Source: Thioploca sp.
GTDB taxonomy: Bacteria > Pseudomonadota > Gammaproteobacteria > Beggiatoales > Beggiatoaceae
DNA length: 49,722 nt
Reading direction: 5' to 3'
NCBI GenBank assembly: GCA_030627235.1
Contig: DAOUSL010000007.1
Coordinates: 1-49,722 of the forward strand
Part shown: positions 45,149-49,722 of the stretch, in pieces
Layout of the letters: each line of letters starts with the position of its first letter
Position numbering within the stretch: the stretch's first letter is position 1
The notes under the pieces: generated by a model
Told to the model about the DNA's origin: nothing
Database searches by the model: none
The model's input: the letters and a program-made list of their open reading frames with translations, nothing else
Made by a program: the position numbers and the translations under genes

Positions 45149-46879
45149 TCATAATGTTTTAAATTCTATAATAAAAGTAGCACCTTGACCTAATTTACTT
45201 TCGCACCAAACTTTAGCATTCATCGCTTCGACTAGTTTTTTGACAATAAATAATCCCAAACCATTAGAATGTTCTTTACCAGTTGGTTTAGTGCTTAAAC
45301 GATTAAATTTACCAAATAATTTTTTCTGATCAGCTTCACTTAAACCTTCTCCTTCATCTTTAACTTCACACCGAATTCCATCTTTATCTGCAATTAATTT
45401 AACATAAATACTTTTAGCTAAAGGTGAATATTTAACTGCATTGGAAATAATATTTTCCAAAATTTGTCCAGTTGCATCAGCATCTAAATATGAATGAAAA
45501 TTGTTTCCTTCATGTGAAAAGTTTATATTAATATTCTTTTCTTTAGCTACTTTCGTATAATCTTGCACTATATTTTCGACAATCGGCAAAATATTTATAT
45601 TAGCTAAACTTAATTTGATTTTACCAGATTCAATTTGATTGACATCTAATAAATTTATAATCAAAGTAGACATTTTTGTCGATGCTTGCTTAATTAAACC
45701 TGATAACTCGGTAATCTCTTCTTTTGACATTTCATTACAATTTTCCTCAATCTCTTCAGCATAACCCATAATTGCAGATAACGGATTTTTTAAATCATGA
45801 GCTGCAATGCCAAGAAATTCATTTTTATCTTGGTTTAATTTAATTAAATCAATATTTTTAGCTTCAATTTCTTTACTATAATGAAGTGCTGCATTTTTAG
45901 CTTCACTCTCTTGAACCATCTGAATTTTAGTGGCTTCTGCTTGTTTACGCTCAGTAATATTTTGAAAAGTTGTCAAACCATAAATGATTTTGGTCTTATC
46001 ATAAATTGGAGTACCCCAGCTTTCAATAGGAATATTTTGGCCATTTTGCCTAATTTCGATGTCATCAACATAGGTTGTTTCCCCATTTAAGGCACGCACC
46101 ATAGGTAATTTTTCGTAAGAATACAGTTGAGAAGTACCAGCAATATAGAATTTATACATATCTACAATATTATCAATCGAGATATCTTTCTCAATCCGAT
46201 CCCTAAAAATTTTCTGAGCTTCTTTATTGATATATTTAGGTTTTATAGAATGTGCATCCAATACACAGATTCCTATTGGAATTGCTTCCAAAGTTTGCTT
46301 AAGTGCTGTTTTATTAGTCTCTATAAGCATTAGATCATAATAAGCTCTTAACCCTGCAATTGTAGTGACAAATAATTTACGCCGCGTCAATTCTGCCTTA
46401 TGCTTGTAATCATTGATGTCATAATTGATAATGGTTTTTTCTTCTGGTGCTTCACCTGGTTGTCCAGTACGGAGAATAATTCTAATAAATTGATTTTGTA
46501 AGGTTTCACGAATGTATTTTACAACTTGTAAACCACTATCATTTTCTTCCATAACTACATCTAAAAATATGATAGCAGTATCAGGATGTTCTTTCAGTAA
46601 TATCTTTGCTTGTTCACCAGAATAGGCTGAGATAAAACTAATTGGTTTATCTTTAAACGTAAATCCATCTAAGGCAATCTTGGTAACATCGTGGATTTCT
46701 TGTTCATCATCCACAATCATTATTTTCCAAGTTTTTGAATATGGATCGATAACAGGTATCTGCTGATTATTGGATTCAATCTGATTTTCAGGTGGTGGTA
46801 TAACTTCATCTTCGTCAGCCAATAACAGTAAATCATCTTCATCAGCTAAAATAAGTAAATCATCAGTTGGATTTGGCAT
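45149..46879 (-). CDS. Soluble REC - PAS - histidine kinase with a duplicated acidic N-terminal motif
   Basis: 576 aa, no membrane helix. Residues 6-14 and 15-23 are a tandem nonapeptide, DDLLILADE / DDLLLLADE. Then a receiver (about 50-180; D107 in FLDVVME, followed by RTGQPGEAPEE and YDINDYKHKAELT, the subtype common in large multi-sensor bacteria), a PAS domain (about 195-320, with PIESWGTPI and ITERKQAEA), HisKA (H361 in AAHDLKNPL) and HATPase_c (NAVKYSP, DEGEGLSEAD, GLGLFIVKKL). It lies 89 bp behind the membrane kinase at 46969-49104 and probably receives phosphate from it. Its PAS is close kin of the one in the cyclase at 4893-6815. Output partner not seen. Confidence 0.9.
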   Translation of the reverse strand: MPNPTDDLLILADEDDLLLLADEDEVIPPPENQIESNNQQIPVIDPYSKTWKIMIVDDEQEIHDVTKIALDGFTFKDKPISFISAYSGEQAKILLKEHPDTAIIFLDVVMEENDSGLQVVKYIRETLQNQFIRIILRTGQPGEAPEEKTIINYDINDYKHKAELTRRKLFVTTIAGLRAYYDLMLIETNKTALKQTLEAIPIGICVLDAHSIKPKYINKEAQKIFRDRIEKDISIDNIVDMYKFYIAGTSQLYSYEKLPMVRALNGETTYVDDIEIRQNGQNIPIESWGTPIYDKTKIIYGLTTFQNITERKQAEATKIQMVQESEAKNAALHYSKEIEAKNIDLIKLNQDKNEFLGIAAHDLKNPLSAIMGYAEEIEENCNEMSKEEITELSGLIKQASTKMSTLIINLLDVNQIESGKIKLSLANINILPIVENIVQDYTKVAKEKNININFSHEGNNFHSYLDADATGQILENIISNAVKYSPLAKSIYVKLIADKDGIRCEVKDEGEGLSEADQKKLFGKFNRLSTKPTGKEHSNGLGLFIVKKLVEAMNAKVWCESKLGQGATFIIEFKTL

Positions 46880-46968
46880 AAATTATATTGAGTTGTTTGA
46901 AATGTATAAAATTATGGTTAATTAATTGTGAATGATCAATATTTAATAATTGCTTTATTATACTAGTA

Positions 46969-49104
46969 TTATATATTATTAGATAATGGTAAATTCAAAA
47001 TAAACGTAGTACCAATCCCAACTTCACTTTGTACATTAATCGTACCATTTAGTTTCTGAGTTATTAAATTAAATACGATATGTAATCCTAAGCCAGTTCC
47101 ACCCTCCATACGAGCTGTAGTAAAAAATGGTTCAAATATCTTTTCTAAATTTTCTGGAGGAATACCACAACCATCATCGCTATATTCGACTATTAAACGT
47201 TCTTCATTCAATTTAATTTCAAATGATAAATTACCAGATTTTTCAATCTTATACGCATGATTTACTGAATTCATCACTAAATTAGTAATGATTTGAGAAA
47301 ATGAACCAGGATGACTATTTATTTCAATCTGTTCGTCACCATTAATTGTGATTATATGCGGTGTTTTTTTCAGATGGGGTTTTAAATTAAGCAAGCTATC
47401 TTCAATATATTTCTTCACAACAAAGGTACGATTATCCAAATTACTTTGATCAACTGCGACTTGTTTAAAACTTTGAATCAATTCAGCGGCTCGAGTTAAA
47501 TTATTTAAAATCAAATTACTACTAGTTTGAGCCATATTAAAATAAGCGGTTAAAGCAGAACCTTTTAATTGTTTATCATTATACATAATTACTGTTTCAG
47601 AAGTTCGATCTGCTAAAGTAGATGCGGCTGTAACTCCAATCCCAATCGGTGTATTAATTTCATGAGCAACCCCAGCGACTAATCCACCCAAAGAAGCCAT
47701 TTTTTCTGCTTCTATTAATTCTTTGCGAGTTTGCATTAATTCTGCAATTTTATCATCTAATTGTGCTGTTCTTGTAATCACTTTAGCATCTAAGGTATTA
47801 AATGAGGTTTGTAATTGTCCAGCCATGCTATTAAATGAATTAGCAAGTTCACCAATTTCGTCATCACGAGCTAACGGCAAATCTTGAGTTGCTTCAACAT
47901 TAAAATTCCCTGCTGCAATTTGTTTAGTTGCATTCAAAAATTTTTGCAAAGGTAGTGCAATTTGTTTGCGTAGCACTAAAAATAACAAGGTAATTTCAAT
48001 CAGCAAGGAAATAATGCCTAAAAACAAAATAAAACTAGCGGTGCTGAATGCCAAGTGTGCCAATAGAGATTTGGGATAAACGGTGACAAAGTACCAGTCT
48101 GGTCCGGAAATTTTTGTCACAGCTAAATAATTATTACCTTCAACATCATCAATAACAGTTTGTTTAGAACTCATTTCTTTTGCAAGTTCAAAAATGCGAA
48201 TAAGGGATTTATCAGTTGATTGCAAAATATCAAATAGCCCAGCTTTTTCTTGAATATCGACCATTTTTTCGTGATGAACAATGAGACGGGCATCATCTCT
48301 AAAAATCATATTATAACTTCCTTCAATACGATCATTGATTGTGCGTTCTAACAATTCATTTAATAATATATCAGCTCCAACAGTTAATACATGTTGTCCT
48401 TCCACATCAATTGGTGTTTCACAAGATACCATCCATGCCTTACTGACCAGGTCGTAAAGAGTACCAGTCCAAACTGTTTCTCTGCTTGGATTGTGCATGA
48501 CATCTGCAATATAAACATATTCTTCTTTCGTTATATCGAAATCGCTTGGTGCATCTAATCCCCATGCAACTCCCGGAAAGTAAACAATGCTAGTGTTTGT
48601 CGGGGTTGTCGTATAGAGATCAGGAAAGCGGTTACCCCATACTGGCCCAAAAGTACTAACCATGTCATAGGCAATCATGTGTTGCTTAATGAATTCTGGA
48701 GTAATGGTTAAGTTTTGCGGAATAAATGAAGTCATTTCTTTGATAATAGAGCCATTACTTTGCTTGACACCATGAAAAAATTCCGGTTGCAGTCTGGTTG
48801 TACCATCATCACGTTTAGTAAATAATTGTTCAAATCGTTCCAGAAAATTTTCATTCTTTGCCACTTTTAGGCGAGCAAGATATTCTTGTTTGAAAAGTGT
48901 TTGATTGTCTTCAGCCAGTTTAAATAAATTACTGTCACGTTGTCCTCGTTCAGTGATGTATTTGTCAAGTTGCTCAATTACTTGTAATTCCAAATTGGAC
49001 ATTACATGCCAGTAACTAAGCAATGTCACGGCAATGAAAATGATTGCTATCCGTATACCCATCTTGATAATAGTAGTATGGGTAATAGAGTTTTTTAAAT
49101 ACAT
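46969..49104 (-). CDS. dCACHE-type membrane histidine kinase
   Basis: 711 aa. A first membrane helix (about 15-33), a large periplasmic double-CACHE-like sensor (about 35-350; [19 protein letters not shown] and VVSCET-type central segment, [13 protein letters not shown] near the end), a second helix (about 357-380), HAMP (about 380-435), a coiled coil, HisKA with H481 ([11 protein letters not shown]) and HATPase_c ([35 protein letters not shown]). It is a transmitter without its own receiver; the following gene supplies REC. The ligand of the CACHE domain is unknown; such domains often bind small acids or amino acids. Confidence 0.92.
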   Translation of the reverse strand: MYLKNSITHTTIIKMGIRIAIIFIAVTLLSYWHVMSNLELQVIEQLDKYITERGQRDSNLFKLAEDNQTLFKQEYLARLKVAKNENFLERFEQLFTKRDDGTTRLQPEFFHGVKQSNGSIIKEMTSFIPQNLTITPEFIKQHMIAYDMVSTFGPVWGNRFPDLYTTTPTNTSIVYFPGVAWGLDAPSDFDITKEEYVYIADVMHNPSRETVWTGTLYDLVSKAWMVSCETPIDVEGQHVLTVGADILLNELLERTINDRIEGSYNMIFRDDARLIVHHEKMVDIQEKAGLFDILQSTDKSLIRIFELAKEMSSKQTVIDDVEGNNYLAVTKISGPDWYFVTVYPKSLLAHLAFSTASFILFLGIISLLIEITLLFLVLRKQIALPLQKFLNATKQIAAGNFNVEATQDLPLARDDEIGELANSFNSMAGQLQTSFNTLDAKVITRTAQLDDKIAELMQTRKELIEAEKMASLGGLVAGVAHEINTPIGIGVTAASTLADRTSETVIMYNDKQLKGSALTAYFNMAQTSSNLILNNLTRAAELIQSFKQVAVDQSNLDNRTFVVKKYIEDSLLNLKPHLKKTPHIITINGDEQIEINSHPGSFSQIITNLVMNSVNHAYKIEKSGNLSFEIKLNEERLIVEYSDDGCGIPPENLEKIFEPFFTTARMEGGTGLGLHIVFNLITQKLNGTINVQSEVGIGTTFILNLPLSNNI

Positions 49105-49150
49105 AATAATTTTAATGTTAAATAGTACAGATATGTTAAGTCCAAATTAA

Positions 49151-49207
49151 CTATTGACAAGGTATTTTAATATAAAACGTAGTATCAAATCCCAACTTCA
49201 TTTTATA
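49151..49207 (-). pseudogene. Remnant of a histidine-kinase C-terminus
   Basis: On the minus strand this reads KMKLGFDTTFYIKIPCQ then stop, matching the last residues of the intact kinase next door ([15 protein letters not shown]). The DNA also matches (AACGTAGTA followed by CCCAACTTCA in both). Only the G2-box end survives; upstream sequence does not continue the domain. It is a decayed duplicate or the stump of a lost kinase gene. Confidence 0.6.
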
Positions 49208-49210
49208 ATT

Positions 49211-49256
49211 AAATGGCAGAGCCATTTGGAATGAATGCCAAGGTAGAATCTTGGCA
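49211..49256. repeat. Two adjacent hairpins, one with a 3-nt loop
   Basis: AAATGGC-AGA-GCCATTT (49211-49227) and TGCCAAG-GTAGAAT-CTTGGCA (49236-49256). The first uses the same AGA loop as hairpins at 487-499, 15270-15282 and 49623-49635. No ORF. Confidence 0.5.
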
Positions 49257-49374
49257 CTAGTAAAAATACATGCAGAACAGATTGCCTTTGATTTACTTGG
49301 TAAGCGTCTCCACCAATGGCAATGAAATAGATTTATGTTTTTCTATTGACTCAATAGTATTTTGAGGTAAATAT

Positions 49375-49465
49375 GGTTAGCGAAGCGTAATCCGAAATTC
49401 CAAGATAGAACATTAATTTTTGTCTGGTTACGTTACTACGCTTAATAATCTAACCCGACCTACAT
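49375..49465. repeat. Degenerate GGTTAGCGAAGCGTAA-type inverted element
   Basis: GGTTAGCGAAGCGTAA at 49375-49390 is loosely inverted in TTACG...CGCTT...CTAACCCGACCTAC at 49429-49462; the outer 6 bp (GGTTAG/CTAACC) pair exactly. The right half resembles 189-218 at the other end of the window. Confidence 0.35.
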
Positions 49466-49535
49466 TTTCTGACTACTTTCTTTAGAACTACCAAATTAAG
49501 ATAAGACGTGTCATCAATTAAGGTATTTCTTTAAT

Positions 49536-49575
49536 ATTGTTCCCAAACTCTAGTTTAGTAACACAATGCTCTAAA
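49536..49575. repeat. Dispersed CCAAAC repeat, inverted copy
   Basis: ATTGTTCCCAAACTCTAG followed by TTTAGTAACACAATG. Its complement (CATTGTGTTACTAAAC then TAGAGTTTGGGAACAAT) matches the 15268 and 49621 copies without the GAAGC hairpin. It lies in opposite orientation to the copy 46 bp downstream. Confidence 0.5.
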
Positions 49576-49620
49576 AACTTTGAATTGGTATAATGTTGGT
49601 ATTTTAAGGTAATTGGGAAG

Positions 49621-49672
49621 ACGAAGCAGAGCTTCTTGGTGGTGCGTTAACAAACTGGAGTTTGGGAACGAT
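49621..49672. repeat. Dispersed GAAGC / CCAAAC repeat, 52 bp
   Basis: GAAGC-AGA-GCTTC (49623-49635), TTGGTGGTGCGTTAA and the palindrome CAAACT-GG-AGTTTG (49651-49664), ending GGGAACGAT. About 44 of 52 positions match 15268-15319 by eye. Bases 49105-49150, 49257-49374 and 49466-49535 hold no gene I can support. Confidence 0.6.
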
Positions 49673-49722
49673 AAAATATTGACACCAAAAGTAATTTTAA
49701 ATCTGAGTTTTACATCTTACAA

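Overview
The window is AT-rich (about one third G+C by eye, not computed) and gammaproteobacterial in content. It has the map / rpsB-tsf-pyrH-frr divergon, a GyrB of gammaproteobacterial length, HldE and HldD for inner-core LPS heptose, E. coli-like TsaC and IlvA, and the small DUF6868-like membrane protein behind map. Many class III cyclases, a nitrate-sensor domain, hemerythrin domains, multi-domain kinases and dense small repeats suggest a Beggiatoaceae/Thiotrichaceae-like sulfur bacterium. That placement is inference; no rRNA or other marker here proves it.

Layout. 1-826: repeat-rich intergenic DNA (an inverted-repeat-bounded element and a row of hairpins with mostly 3-nt loops) plus one small ORF. 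827-3259: a secreted protein, tsaC and nadK. 3367-9671: three class III nucleotide cyclases: a membrane one, a PAS-cyclase-REC one, and a NIT-HAMP-cyclase-hemerythrin one. 10006-14083: ilvA and the heptose genes hldD/hldE. 14135-17356: an island with a fused MNT-HEPN protein and a GmrSD-like nuclease with a RAMA-like tail, separated by stacked repeats. 17441-24133: two tandem giant channel-like proteins. 24584-29851: a LuxI/FeeM-like acyltransferase, a membrane protein with an internal duplication, a lone MoxR ATPase, three paralogous helical-repeat proteins and a small degenerate hemerythrin-like protein. 29863-39368: mostly metabolic and housekeeping genes (folP, an HlyD-type adaptor, a YciK-like SDR, miaB, an AAA ATPase, a sugar-1-phosphate transferase, hisI, pabB, map). 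39447-45040: rpsB-tsf-pyrH-frr converging on gyrB. 45149-49104: a two-gene sensory relay. 49105-49722: a decayed kinase fragment and more repeats.

The most notable content is the pair at 17441-24133. Each protein has, in order, a periplasmic LIVBP-type binding domain, a beta-rich domain whose landmarks resemble the extracellular domain of pentameric ligand-gated channels, five membrane segments and an MscS pore/beta domain. One copy adds a cyclic-nucleotide-binding domain. Three cyclases, one with both a nitrate-sensing and a hemerythrin (O2-type) module, lie within about 15 kb. A plausible but untested reading is an environmental-signal to cyclic-nucleotide to ion-channel circuit.

At least four families of short dispersed repeats fill the intergenic space. 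One is a MITE-like family with TA-flanked terminal repeats and a highly conserved 65-bp double-hairpin core, present three times. No tRNA, rRNA, CRISPR array or intact transposase was seen.
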